The position numbers and the translations under genes were made by a program. From positions 11,846 to 75,845 of the forward strand of contig CAZTWL010000019.1 in assembly GCA_964617825.1 (NCBI GenBank): a DNA stretch of 64,000 nucleotides. The letters are read 5' to 3'. Shown here one piece after another: positions 17,114-26,768 of the stretch. Under the pieces are notes generated by a model, which searched no databases, was not told where the DNA came from, and was given only the letters and a program-made list of their open reading frames with translations. Source of the stretch: VSJD01 sp964617825 (GTDB lineage Bacteria; Verrucomicrobiota; Kiritimatiellia; JAAZAB01). The stretch's first letter is position 1; every line of letters begins with the position of its first letter.

Positions 17114-18379
17114 CTAGAAATAATAGGAAGTGTTGACCGTGAACAGGATTTGCCGCTCCCAGGCGCTGACGACGGTCTGGACCGGTTCATTCTTGTCATT
17201 CATCTGATACCCCAGGTCGTAGCCGTTGCCGAAGATGTAGTTGATCCCGACGTTGAGAGCCACATTTTTGACTTCACGACCGACGCTGAACGTCAGGCCG
17301 TAAGTGTCCACATTGGAGGAAGTATAGATGTCTTTTTCATCGACTTCCGGCACCGAGGAGAATCCGGTATAAAATCCGGCGCGCACCGGGTACATCTTTT
17401 GAATATAATATTCCGCGCCGAGGTTCAAATCCAGGACGGGCGCCCGTGTGATGTAGGCGTTGTTTTCCACACCGAAAACTTGCCATTGCTGCAGGTTGTA
17501 GCTTGTCGGAAGGTGGTAAGTGATGTCCAGGCCAAAAGCATAGTCTCCTTGGACCTGGCGCCCGATGCCGAGAGCGAACTTGGCCGGCAATTGATTGTCC
17601 GTATCGACGTCTTCCGTGTAATAGAAGTTGTTCGAGACGACGTTGCGGCCAAGGATATGCTCCATGATCTTGCCCTTGTCATAGATATGCGCGGTGGGCG
17701 GCTGGATGGTCAAGCCGATATTCCAGTCATGGCCGGGCCGGTATTGGACGCCCAGCACCGCGGCAAAGGCGACGTCGTTGAATTTGCGGCCCTGCGCGTA
17801 GGAGGCGTCGTAATCTTCGTAAAACAAGCTGACATACTCGTTATAAGAGCGATAGACGCCGAAGAGCGACAGACCGAGCGACAGTTCGGGGTAAATTTTA
17901 TAGGCCGCCGAAGGCCCGACCCAGATGGTTTGGTCATCCATGTTAAACTGGTAAAGATGCTGGCTGTTTTTATAGGCCACAATTTCATTGTAGGCGGAGC
18001 GGTCCGGCACCATCGCCGAAAAAGCCAGCGACAATTCGGGGCCGTATTTCCAGATGCCGCCCATCGATGAAGGAATCGTTACGAAGGAATTGCCCTCAAC
18101 ATTTTCTCCCGGGAGCAATCCGTTGTCGATGTGATAGCGCTGAAATCCGTACAGGTTGGCCGAGAGCGATACGGTGCTGGATTTGACCTGGGTTAATCCG
18201 GCGGGGTTATAATAGCAGGCGTCTACGGAATCGGCGATGGATACTATGGCGCCGCCCATGCCGGCAGCGCGATCGCCCACGATATAGGATTGATATTTGC
18301 TGTCCGTAGCCCAAGCCGTTAAGGCCAGGCTCATTCCGGTTGCCATTGCCAGCATCTGGGTCAGCGTTCTTTGTGCCAT
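17114..18379 (-). CDS. FadL/OmpP1/TodX-like outer membrane barrel
   Basis: A 421-residue exported protein. It has a signal peptide (MAQRTLTQ..., hydrophobic to about 22, cleavage near AWA-TDS), then GDRAAGMGGAIVSIADS and YNPAGLTQV, the N-terminal hallmark of the FadL/OmpP1 family. The rest is a series of alternating amphipathic strands, and it ends in SYYF with the terminal phenylalanine used by the BAM machinery. It would form an outer membrane channel for hydrophobic molecules. It is the last gene of the long minus-strand run, 70 bp after the MoxR gene; whether it is co-transcribed is not certain. Confidence 0.85.
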   Translation of the reverse strand: MAQRTLTQMLAMATGMSLALTAWATDSKYQSYIVGDRAAGMGGAIVSIADSVDACYYNPAGLTQVKSSTVSLSANLYGFQRYHIDNGLLPGENVEGNSFVTIPSSMGGIWKYGPELSLAFSAMVPDRSAYNEIVAYKNSQHLYQFNMDDQTIWVGPSAAYKIYPELSLGLSLFGVYRSYNEYVSLFYEDYDASYAQGRKFNDVAFAAVLGVQYRPGHDWNIGLTIQPPTAHIYDKGKIMEHILGRNVVSNNFYYTEDVDTDNQLPAKFALGIGRQVQGDYAFGLDITYHLPTSYNLQQWQVFGVENNAYITRAPVLDLNLGAEYYIQKMYPVRAGFYTGFSSVPEVDEKDIYTSSNVDTYGLTFSVGREVKNVALNVGINYIFGNGYDLGYQMNDKNEPVQTVVSAWERQILFTVNTSYYF

Positions 18380-18449
18380 TGCTTGAGTTTTCCTTTCCTG
18401 CGTTGATGTCGTTTGCGTATATAATGATGCAAGCGTTTGCCGTCAATAT

Positions 18450-19802
18450 TCAAACATAATCGGCTTCCGTTGGTTCCTCGACAGCGGCCAATAGTTTGTG
18501 GATCAGGTCAATCGAAGTCAAGCCTTCGGAATCGGCCGCGAAGTTGGTGTAGATCCTGTGTTTTAGGACGGGGATGGCCGCCGTTTTAATGTCGTTACAG
18601 CTGACGTGAATTCGCCCGTCCAAGACAGCCTGGGCCTTGGCGGCCAGGATTAAAAACTGGCCCGCACGCGGACCGGCGCCGATGTGCGCGTATTCCTTGA
18701 TAAAATCCGGCGCTTTTTCGTTGCCCGGACGGGTGGCGCGCACCAGGCGGATCGCGTATTTGATCACATGCTCGGATACCGGAATTTTGCGCACGACCTG
18801 CTGCAGCTGGATGACCTGTTGCTTGTTCAAAACTTTTTGCGGCTGCGCGGTTTGCGTTACCGTCGTTGAGCGGATAATGACTTCCTCCTCGTGTTCGAGC
18901 GGGTAGTCCACCCAGATGTTGAACATGAACCGGTCCATCTGGGCTTCCGGCAGAGGGTAGGTGCCCTCCTGCTCGATGGGGTTCTGGGTGGCCAGCACGA
19001 AAAATGGCGCATCGAGGGTGTAGGTCGTGTTGCCGACGGTGACTCTTTTTTCCTGCATGGCTTCCAGCAAGGCGGCCTGGGTCTTTGGCGGGGTGCGGTT
19101 GATTTCGTCCGCCAGCAGGAGGTTGCAGAAAATCGGCCCGCGCATGAAGCGGAAATCTTTTTCGTTGGTCGTGCGGTTGGTCTCCAGAACCTCGGTGCCG
19201 GTGATATCCGTCGGCATCAGGTCGGGCGTGAATTGGATGCGCTTGAAATCCATATCCAGGACCTTGGCGATCGTGCTGACCATGAGGGTCTTGGCCATGC
19301 CGGGCATGCCTACCAACAGCGCGTGCCCGCCGGCGATCATGCACATGAGAATCTGGTCCAGGACCTCGCGCTGCCCGACGATGACCTTGGCCGTTTCCTG
19401 CCGGATCATATCCATGTTCTTGCTCATCTGCTCGACCAGCGCCAGATCGTCCGGCGTGGCCTGGGGCGCCGACGCAGGGGCGGCGGCTTGTTTCTGCGGC
19501 TCCAGTTCGGCGTGCCCGTCATCCTGGAAGCGGATATGGATGTCGCCGATTTCAATCAGGTCGTTATCTTGAAGGATAACCGTGGTAGCGGGCTGTTGGT
19601 TGACCAAGGTGCCGTTCGTGCTGTTCAGGTCGGCCAGCATCCAGGCGGCCTTGTCACGGTATATCCGCGCATGATGGGAGGACGCCTGGGTATCATCCAG
19701 AATCAGGTCGCAATCGGAATGCCGCCCGAGCACAAGGTCGGCATTGCGAAGTTCAATGATCTCGCCGTTCTTGGCCCCGCCGCTAATCGTTATTTTTGCC
19801 AT
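18450..19802 (-). CDS. FHA-MoxR fusion AAA+ ATPase
   Basis: A 450-residue protein. Residues 1-95 form an FHA domain with the phosphothreonine-binding residues R27, S29, S42, H44 and N64 (GRHSD, SSHHA, NSTNGT). A Pro/Ala-rich linker (about 98-118) leads to a MoxR-type AAA+ domain: Walker A GMPGMAKT (165-172), Walker B LLLADEIN (228-235), sensor region ATQNPIEQEGTYPLPEAQMDRF, and a C-terminal lid. MoxR proteins act as chaperones that assemble VWA-domain partners, and three VWA proteins are encoded upstream in the same run. The FHA domain suggests control by Ser/Thr phosphorylation. AAAGGAG precedes the ATG by 9 bp. Confidence 0.93.
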   Translation of the reverse strand: MAKITISGGAKNGEIIELRNADLVLGRHSDCDLILDDTQASSHHARIYRDKAAWMLADLNSTNGTLVNQQPATTVILQDNDLIEIGDIHIRFQDDGHAELEPQKQAAAPASAPQATPDDLALVEQMSKNMDMIRQETAKVIVGQREVLDQILMCMIAGGHALLVGMPGMAKTLMVSTIAKVLDMDFKRIQFTPDLMPTDITGTEVLETNRTTNEKDFRFMRGPIFCNLLLADEINRTPPKTQAALLEAMQEKRVTVGNTTYTLDAPFFVLATQNPIEQEGTYPLPEAQMDRFMFNIWVDYPLEHEEEVIIRSTTVTQTAQPQKVLNKQQVIQLQQVVRKIPVSEHVIKYAIRLVRATRPGNEKAPDFIKEYAHIGAGPRAGQFLILAAKAQAVLDGRIHVSCNDIKTAAIPVLKHRIYTNFAADSEGLTSIDLIHKLLAAVEEPTEADYV

Positions 19803-19831
19803 TAGCCATTACTCCTTTTGATTATAGATCT

Positions 19832-20587
19832 TCACTCCCCGGATTCGGATTTGCCGTTCATCAGGTTCAGTTCGCCCAAATCCTTATCCGTATCCACTAT
19901 GCGGATGCCGCCCAGCGCCGCCAGATAGCAATGGGGCAGCAGGCCTTTCAGATCGCGGGGCCCGACTTCCGTGCGCACAATCTCCCTTGTTTCCCGGCCC
20001 ATCTGCCATCCAATTTCGCCGACATCGTCCAGAAATGCCAGCTTGATGCTGCGCACCTGGATATCGGTGCGGACCTCGCCGGATTGCAGGGTTACGGGCC
20101 TGGTGCGCATCTCCTGCAGAATGCAGCGCGCCTTGCCGCTGCGGCCGGTAGTGCCTTCGCAGCGGTGGATTTTCTTGGTGTCGAAAAATGGAACGGATTT
20201 GTTGATCGTGAAATCAATGGATTTCCGGTCCAGGTCGGTTAACGTGTCGGCATCGCGCGCCAGCCGGCAACCTTCATAAAACCTGTCGGAAGCCACCAGC
20301 AAGAGATCGTAGATCGCCGCCGGAAGGCCGTTAAACCGAATGGCCTGGCCATCATCCGCAACGGCACCCTGGTAAACCAGCTTGGGGTTGCCGCGGTCAA
20401 TCGCGAATGCCTGCAGGACCGGCTGGGGGCAGGCGACCAGCTTGGCATGGAACCCTCCCGGCGCGCTCGGATCGCTCTTGGTGTAAAGCCGTGAAGACTG
20501 CTTGGTGTCGGTCACTTTGCCGGCGAACAGGGATGCGGCCGGAAGCAATAAAATTGTCGCCAGGATTGCCAGCGGTTTTATCTGCAT
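19832..20587 (-). CDS. Exported protein of unknown function, Bat-operon member
   Basis: A 251-residue protein with a typical signal peptide (MQIKPLAILATILLLPAASLFAG). The mature part has no motif I recognise. It is rich in short strand-like segments and has several cysteines: C53, and later pairs in EGCR, HRCEG and RCILQ. A GGAG 8 bp before the ATG supports the start. It sits between the PA14/TPR-like 835-residue protein (19 bp) and the FHA-MoxR gene (29 bp), so it is almost certainly expressed with them. Probably a periplasmic or surface partner of the MoxR/VWA machinery. Confidence 0.75.
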   Translation of the reverse strand: MQIKPLAILATILLLPAASLFAGKVTDTKQSSRLYTKSDPSAPGGFHAKLVACPQPVLQAFAIDRGNPKLVYQGAVADDGQAIRFNGLPAAIYDLLLVASDRFYEGCRLARDADTLTDLDRKSIDFTINKSVPFFDTKKIHRCEGTTGRSGKARCILQEMRTRPVTLQSGEVRTDIQVRSIKLAFLDDVGEIGWQMGRETREIVRTEVGPRDLKGLLPHCYLAALGGIRIVDTDKDLGELNLMNGKSESGE

Positions 20588-20606
20588 GAATTGAGCTCCA
20601 ATCTAG

Positions 20607-23114
20607 TTATTTTGTTTGCGGCGCCGGTTTTTTCCGGATGCCGAGCATCTTGTTCGTGCTGAATAATCCGGCCAGGCCGGCGGCATCGACCTTCTCGGAG
20701 GATGTCCAGTCCTGCGACCAGGTGTCGGCGCTCACGGCCAACTTGCCGTCGGCTGCTGTTTCCAGCAGCCCTTTGACCTCTTCAGCCAGGGGATGATTGG
20801 GCAGGCGCTTGATGATCAGCGCCGCCAGTTCCCGTGCTTCTTTATCCCGGTCCATTTGGGTCAGGCAGTATAACTCCATTTTCATGGCCTGCGGCAGGGT
20901 ATTGGTCAGGTCCACGGCCTGGCGGTACATCTTCAAGATTTTCTGAGCGCGTTTGAATTGCTTGATTGCTATGTAAAACTCCGCTTGAGCCAGCGGCAGA
21001 TCGCCGGCAAGCTTGTCGAGCGGCAATTCCATTTCCCATTGGTCCAGGATTTTTTGGGCTTCACCATAAGCCTGCTGGCTGATCAGGCTGCGCATGGTCG
21101 AATAATAGGATGAGGCGTGAACTGCCGAAACTTTCCATTCATCGATGACCGGTTGGACGGAGGGCACAATGAAGGCGCCGTTTGCCGGCGTTGGCTTGCC
21201 GGACTGTTTGGCCCCTTTCTTTTTTTCGGCCGCGCCGCCCGCCTTGTCATCGCTCTTCGATTTGGGTTCGGGCTTGTGCGCGCTTTGCTTTTCGTCCGGT
21301 TTGATCGTCGGCATTGCGGCCTTGAGCTTGGCCTGGCGTTGGTGGGCTTCCTGCGCCTGGGCATAAAAGCGCTGGGCGATGTCTTGGTGCCCGCTGAACA
21401 ATTCCACGTCCCCGATGCGGATCATGGCCAGATCGATCTGTTGCAGGCCGGCCGCCGCGCCGGTAAAGGCATTCGCCGCCAAGCGGGCCTGATCAAGATT
21501 GTCGCCTTCAAAAATATAAAACTCAACGCGGCGCGCTTTCCATTGTCCGATCCGCGCCGGATCCTTCTCCTCCTTTTCGAATCTGTCCAGCCAGGCGATC
21601 GTTGCTTGTGGGGCGGCCTGGCGGAGAGCCGCAAAAAAAGCGTCCTCCATGAGCCAGCGTTTGGCCTTATCCAGGCTCAAAATATCCTGGCGTGAACGGT
21701 CGAACAGTTCGCTTAGCAAAGCATAATCGCATTGATAATCCAAAACGGCCAGGAATCCTTCCCAAAGCGTTGCGTTCCATAATTCGCAGGGCCGTCTGCC
21801 GGCAGGTGTGGCGCGGCACATGGTCAGGAAAATGTCGCGCAGCTTGCTCCGATTTTCCGCGCGGTTAATCGAAAGCCGCGGTGGCTCATTGTTCAGGTCC
21901 CGTGATTTTGGAAAAAACACGCGGGAGCAGGTCGATTTGCCCGCGCCGCTGGAAATGGTCAGGCTCACCCGTTGGTCATCCATCCCGCCATAAAGCCAGG
22001 CGACTTGCGGCCCCTGCAGCTTGCGATCGCCGCCAAAATCCCATTCGTAGACCGTGTTGGTCGGCAGGAGGTCGCTGCCGAAGGCATAAAACTGGAAAAG
22101 GCAGACCGGTTCCTGTCCGGGCTGAAAGATGGCTTCCCAATAATTGGTGAAAATTGCCAGAGGTCCCTGTTTGGAATATCCTGCGGTCAGCCTTGCCGTG
22201 CCGGAATGGACGAAGTCCTCCGTGTCCATCGGTGCGGTCACTTTCAGATTGGGAAGTTTCGGATTCTTCGGGTTCTTGGGTTGCGGTTCGCCGGCTTGTT
22301 GCCAGCCGAGCTGGCATTCCCGGCCTCTTAATTTCTGCGCAAAATGATAATACTGGATGCGATGCAGTCCGGCGCTTAAGTCGAGCCAAACGCCTTTTTC
22401 GCCGAAAGTTTCATTGTTCGCACTGCGGGGGTGCACGCCCGGCCAGCTGCAGACCAGTTTGTCGTCGATGAAAAATTCGGAACCATCCTGGGATTCGGTG
22501 TAAAAAAATGTTTTCCCGGCTTTCTTTACCTGGAACCAACCGGAGTAACAGGACGAGGTGTTCTCGTCCCGGCCAACCGGAGAGAGGCTGTGAAAAATCT
22601 GGTCGACGGTGGTAAAATACACATCCGGGCCAACGGGCGTTTTTTCGGCCAGGGCCTGGGCCTGATCCAGTCCCGGCTTGCCGCCATTGCGCACAAAAAG
22701 CAGGAGACTGGGGCGCAGCGGGGCGGTAGCCTTTGGGTAGTCGGGGGAAGGCGAAACGTAGATCCAGACTTGCTCGGTGGGGATGTCCTCGAAAACGAGA
22801 GCCAGTCCCTCGTCGGGATTGTGCCATAAGAGATTGGACTTCAGGGGCTTGCCTTCGTTGTCCGTGACGTCTACCTTGAGTTTGCCTTTGGGCAGAATGC
22901 CGGCATCCGGCAGGATGGCCACAATGCCGGCCGCCGGTATTGTCGGACGGGAGGCAACGTGCGTCTCGAACCTTACGCTTGCGCCGGGCATTTGCCAGAC
23001 GGCCTGGGGCCAGGCGGTGGCGCCGCCAAGCAAAGTCAGGGCCCAGATTCCTATGATCCGGTATTTATTCATAACCATGTTTCCAAATCCAGCCTTTGAC
23101 GTTCGCCGTTTCAT
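20607..23114 (-). CDS. Large exported protein with PA14-like and TPR-like parts
   Basis: 835 residues. The N-terminal region holds a hydrophobic stretch around 20-36 that looks like a signal peptide. About 150-260 contains a PA14-like segment (YSGWFQVKKAGKTFFYTES...GSEFFIDD), typical of carbohydrate-binding or adhesion modules. The remainder is helical with TPR-like repeats (about 520-790), interrupted by a Lys/Ala/Pro-rich stretch near 580-640. The ATG at 23114 overlaps the previous stop as ATGA, implying coupling; an internal ATG at 23072 would give a neater signal peptide. No enzyme motif seen. Confidence 0.75.
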   Translation of the reverse strand: MKRRTSKAGFGNMVMNKYRIIGIWALTLLGGATAWPQAVWQMPGASVRFETHVASRPTIPAAGIVAILPDAGILPKGKLKVDVTDNEGKPLKSNLLWHNPDEGLALVFEDIPTEQVWIYVSPSPDYPKATAPLRPSLLLFVRNGGKPGLDQAQALAEKTPVGPDVYFTTVDQIFHSLSPVGRDENTSSCYSGWFQVKKAGKTFFYTESQDGSEFFIDDKLVCSWPGVHPRSANNETFGEKGVWLDLSAGLHRIQYYHFAQKLRGRECQLGWQQAGEPQPKNPKNPKLPNLKVTAPMDTEDFVHSGTARLTAGYSKQGPLAIFTNYWEAIFQPGQEPVCLFQFYAFGSDLLPTNTVYEWDFGGDRKLQGPQVAWLYGGMDDQRVSLTISSGAGKSTCSRVFFPKSRDLNNEPPRLSINRAENRSKLRDIFLTMCRATPAGRRPCELWNATLWEGFLAVLDYQCDYALLSELFDRSRQDILSLDKAKRWLMEDAFFAALRQAAPQATIAWLDRFEKEEKDPARIGQWKARRVEFYIFEGDNLDQARLAANAFTGAAAGLQQIDLAMIRIGDVELFSGHQDIAQRFYAQAQEAHQRQAKLKAAMPTIKPDEKQSAHKPEPKSKSDDKAGGAAEKKKGAKQSGKPTPANGAFIVPSVQPVIDEWKVSAVHASSYYSTMRSLISQQAYGEAQKILDQWEMELPLDKLAGDLPLAQAEFYIAIKQFKRAQKILKMYRQAVDLTNTLPQAMKMELYCLTQMDRDKEARELAALIIKRLPNHPLAEEVKGLLETAADGKLAVSADTWSQDWTSSEKVDAAGLAGLFSTNKMLGIRKKPAPQTK

Positions 23115-26100
23115 GGTGCGGCGCTCAGTGACTTGAAATATTCCGCAACCAATTCCCGGTAGGCGGCCGGCGCTTCGTCGCGCGCGCCGGCAATCTGGTC
23201 GTCAATGCCCGGGGCCATGAGATTGCCGGTTTCGGACGCGGTCATTACCGCTCCACTCAGTTCCGTCTGCGATTTTTTCAAGGCGATCACGGCGTTCCTT
23301 TGGAATTCGCGGACCTGCTGAATGGGGTATCCCTTGGCGATGGCGTCCTCGGCTTGCTGCATCCAGCGGATGGCTTCGTCCAGCGATCCGGTGCGCACGT
23401 GGGAGAGTTCGGAGCGGGCATACAGCGCCTGTGCATTGCGCTTGAGCATGGCCTGCAAGCCCAGTTCGGAGCCTTGCGTAATCTTGGAGTCGCGGCGCGG
23501 ACCCGATCCGGCCATGCCCAGTTCATCGCCGTAGCCGGACCCCTTGCCGCCGCCGGTTGCCTTGGCTTTGGAATGGCCATCCTCCTGGACCTGGCCGGAT
23601 TGCGACGAATCCTGGGTCATGCGTTTGTCAATATTTTCGTCACCGTCATTGACTTTGCCGGAGCCGGCCGCCGTTTCGCCGTCGGACATGCCTGCCCGTC
23701 CGACATTGGACCGGCCGTCCTGCTCCTTGTGGTCCGGGCGCGTGTTGCCCGATTTGCCCTTGGCGGAGTAACTGACGGTTTCGCCTTCCTTGATGTCCCA
23801 GCCCATGACGCCGTCGGCTACGCCCTGATTGGTGGCGGAATCGTCCGATTTCTTTTCCAATTCTTCCTCCTGCTTGGCCAGTTCGCCGATGATATCTTCC
23901 ATTTCGCTGGGCATGGGGATGATTGGTATCTTCGGCATTTCGGTCTGGTCGAAGTTTTCCATGAGGGCCTTGCGGTTGTCGGCGTCGGCCGGCAACCAGG
24001 TTTCGGTGTCGTCAATCCTTTTCTTGGTGTCTTTCAACGCGTCCAGGCCGTCAAGCAGGAAGTCTTCCTTCTGCAGTCCGATTTCCTGGATCGCGGCTTT
24101 GTCGGTGCCCAGTTTCTGCTTGCATTCTTCGAACACTTGGAAAACGTCCTGGACAAGGTCATTGCCGACCGGCAGTTCGGGGAATATCTGCAGGTCGGTG
24201 GCGATTTCCAGGAGTGCGTCTTTCATTTGCTCGTGAAGTTCCACGTATTCCTCTTCCAGGTCGTCCGTGGGTTTTTTGGATTTGTCCTCCTGGCGCAATG
24301 TTTCCCGGATGGCATCGACGCTCTTCGATTCCAGTTCAATGATCTTTTCCATTTTTTTGCTGGCCATCTGGAGGGCCTCGCGCGCCTCGGCGGCCTTTTG
24401 GGTGGCGTCCTGGATGCGCCAGCCGTTGAGCAGTTTCTGGAATTCAGTGAGTGCTGCGAGGGTTGTGCTCTGGGGCGGAATTGCCTTGGCCGGCTGTTTG
24501 TCCTGGAGAAATTCGGCGGCTTTCAGCATCAGGGTTGCCAGCTTGTTGCTGTCACAGCTGCCGGCAACCTGGATCAGCAGCTTGCTGAATTCCATCTCGC
24601 TGGCGGTGAGGGTTGCCGCATCCGTCCGGCAGGCTTGCACAAATTCGGTCAGCGACCCGGCCAGGCGGTCTTGCTTGTCCACCAGGGCCGCGCCGAGTTT
24701 CGCGGCATTGGTGACACTGGCCTTGGTTTGCGCCAGGGCGGAATCCTGCCCCTTGACCAGTTCATCCAACTGGCCGAGCAGACCGGTGATTTCCTGGTTG
24801 CGCTTGACGTTTTCAATGCCGGCTTCCGTGCTGGTGAGCACTTGCAAGATGCGCGTTTCCAGCATGATGGCGCGCTTGGTCAGAACCGGCTTCTGGGTCG
24901 GTTCGGCGCCCGGCACGCGCGCCAGCACGTCGATTACCTCGGTCATTGCCCCTTTGTGCAGTTTGCGCACCGACTCGGTCAGGGTTCCCAGCGGCTTTTT
25001 GGGATCGGCAATCAGCCGGCCGGCCATGGTGCGGATGAGTTGCTGGGCCTGGACGATGTCCTGCCATTCGGCGGACTTTGCCGCCCCGTTGGCATCGTTT
25101 TGCGCCGTTTGCCCGGCAGCTTCCAGCTTGGTTGTCTTTTCAAGGTTGTCGCGCTGGCGTTCCACCAGGCCTTTCATTGTTTCCGCCAACTTGGCGGCTG
25201 CGGCCTTGTTTTGAGCGGCAAGGTCCTTGGGCATGTTCCACTCGAATACGATGGGCGCCGAAAGCGTCCGGTTCGGTTCGCCGGCGTGATTGTCCTCGGC
25301 GATGATGCGGAAGGAAAGCGGCTCGGTCATGCTGAAAGGAAATCCTTCGCCGTTCCAGTTTGTGGCAAAGGCGCCGGCGCCATCGAGTTTCCATGTCTGG
25401 ACCTGGGTGCCGGGAGTTGTGTTTGTGCCCGAGATTTTATCGTGGGAGGCGATCGTTTCCAGGCGCACGCAGCTCAGCCCAAAATCATCGCTGACTTCCC
25501 ACTGGATGCGGGGTGCGGCGCCGACGGCCAGACGGGTGCGTCCCGTGGGCGCGATAATGCGCAGCGTGGGGGGGGTATCCGGAATGACCTCGATTTTCAA
25601 AGTCGCCTCGGTGGCGGCGCCGTACGCGTCGCGTGCGCTGATCACGAGCGGGCGGGTCGATGCCAGTACGACTTGGCCGCTCCAGGATTGGCCGTTGTCG
25701 GGCGAAAGCATTGTTACCGGGTTGGTGGTCATGATCGTGGCTGAGACCAGTCCCCGGTTGCATTTCAGGTTGAAGGCCAGGATCGAATCCTGGGGGATCC
25801 TGGGCGTATCGGTCAATCCATTGAATTTCCTGACGCCCAGGCGGGTTTGCCTGGCGGCGCCAGCGAGAAGATTAACTCGGTCTGGCGGCGCGACCGATAC
25901 ATCCAACTGCGAAAATGCCAGGGGGGGGAGCGCCTGCACTGTAAAACGTTCGGAGACGGCGTCCCCGGCGCGGAAGCGGTACTTGTAGCTGGTGGCGATG
26001 CGGGGAATGTGATAGGCATAAGTTTCCACGCCGGCCCCGGTCAACCGGCCTAATTTCATGACTGCGTGTTTATCGTCTTCAGGCCAGAGATCGAGATAAA

Positions 26101-26752
26101 CCATTTGGCCTTGTTTGCCCTCCACCTTGCAGGCTAAGGCCAATGCGCCGCCATTGAGGATGGCGCTATTTCCCGGGGTAACGCCGCGGATGATGGCCAG
26201 GGTGACGGGCGCGCGCGGCGAAAACGGATTGAGCATGCGCGCCAGGGCGTTATTCCAGGCGCCGCCGACCCAGGCCCCGGTGGCGACGAGCATCAGACCT
26301 GCCAGGAACAATGCGGCATAGGAGCGCCATTGTTGTTTGCGGTTGCGCAAGGCGGATATTTTGACCACCGACCAATCGGGTGCATGCAGTTGCACGTATT
26401 GTTGTTCCATCAGGTCAGGGTTTGCGTGCTGGGCAAATTGAAGCGTATTGATTAGATGATTGTCCAACTTCGGGAACGTATGCTCGAGCCGTGCGGCCAC
26501 GCCTTCCGGCGTACGTCGCGATCGGAGCGCCTCAATCACATACCAGAGGCCGGCAGCCACACCCGCCAGAAGCAGCAACCAGGCCGCAATGCGGCCCGCG
26601 CGCTGGTAACGGAAGAGGAGATCGGAAAGCGACAGCAGCCACAAGCCGGCTAAGGCCGCGGCAATAAGCAGGGTTGCGCGAATTTCCGCCTGCCAGCGGT
26701 TAAGAACACGCCCGATCCGAGATAATTCGGTTTGAAGAACGGACGGGGACAT
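23111..26752 (-). CDS. DUF4175-like giant membrane/coiled-coil protein
   Basis: 1213 residues. Three membrane segments lie near the N-terminus (about 27-45, 55-73 and 147-165). They are followed by a beta-rich part (about 170-500) with Ig-like strands, then a very long charged, helical region (about 505-1000) predicted to form coiled coils, and a Gly/Ser/Asp-rich linker. A short helical end carries SLDEAIRWMQQAEDAI. This order matches DUF4175-type proteins found in MoxR/Bat operons of PVC and Bacteroidota bacteria. It is probably anchored in the inner membrane with most of its mass in the periplasm. Function unknown. Confidence 0.75.
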   Translation of the reverse strand: MSPSVLQTELSRIGRVLNRWQAEIRATLLIAAALAGLWLLSLSDLLFRYQRAGRIAAWLLLLAGVAAGLWYVIEALRSRRTPEGVAARLEHTFPKLDNHLINTLQFAQHANPDLMEQQYVQLHAPDWSVVKISALRNRKQQWRSYAALFLAGLMLVATGAWVGGAWNNALARMLNPFSPRAPVTLAIIRGVTPGNSAILNGGALALACKVEGKQGQMVYLDLWPEDDKHAVMKLGRLTGAGVETYAYHIPRIATSYKYRFRAGDAVSERFTVQALPPLAFSQLDVSVAPPDRVNLLAGAARQTRLGVRKFNGLTDTPRIPQDSILAFNLKCNRGLVSATIMTTNPVTMLSPDNGQSWSGQVVLASTRPLVISARDAYGAATEATLKIEVIPDTPPTLRIIAPTGRTRLAVGAAPRIQWEVSDDFGLSCVRLETIASHDKISGTNTTPGTQVQTWKLDGAGAFATNWNGEGFPFSMTEPLSFRIIAEDNHAGEPNRTLSAPIVFEWNMPKDLAAQNKAAAAKLAETMKGLVERQRDNLEKTTKLEAAGQTAQNDANGAAKSAEWQDIVQAQQLIRTMAGRLIADPKKPLGTLTESVRKLHKGAMTEVIDVLARVPGAEPTQKPVLTKRAIMLETRILQVLTSTEAGIENVKRNQEITGLLGQLDELVKGQDSALAQTKASVTNAAKLGAALVDKQDRLAGSLTEFVQACRTDAATLTASEMEFSKLLIQVAGSCDSNKLATLMLKAAEFLQDKQPAKAIPPQSTTLAALTEFQKLLNGWRIQDATQKAAEAREALQMASKKMEKIIELESKSVDAIRETLRQEDKSKKPTDDLEEEYVELHEQMKDALLEIATDLQIFPELPVGNDLVQDVFQVFEECKQKLGTDKAAIQEIGLQKEDFLLDGLDALKDTKKRIDDTETWLPADADNRKALMENFDQTEMPKIPIIPMPSEMEDIIGELAKQEEELEKKSDDSATNQGVADGVMGWDIKEGETVSYSAKGKSGNTRPDHKEQDGRSNVGRAGMSDGETAAGSGKVNDGDENIDKRMTQDSSQSGQVQEDGHSKAKATGGGKGSGYGDELGMAGSGPRRDSKITQGSELGLQAMLKRNAQALYARSELSHVRTGSLDEAIRWMQQAEDAIAKGYPIQQVREFQRNAVIALKKSQTELSGAVMTASETGNLMAPGIDDQIAGARDEAPAAYRELVAEYFKSLSAAP

Positions 26753-26768
26753 TCGAAAATTCCTCGTC

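Noticed and set aside
17042..18070. 342-codon plus-strand open frame
   Set aside because: Antisense to the FadL-like barrel and crossing the rpsU promoter region.
18891..19805. 304-codon plus-strand open frame
   Set aside because: Antisense to the FHA-MoxR gene, whose domains are unmistakable.
23300..25744. 814-codon open frame antisense to the DUF4175-like gene
   Set aside because: It mirrors the codon pattern of the minus-strand gene, has skewed Phe/Gly/Leu content and no motif; the minus frame has membrane helices and operon context.
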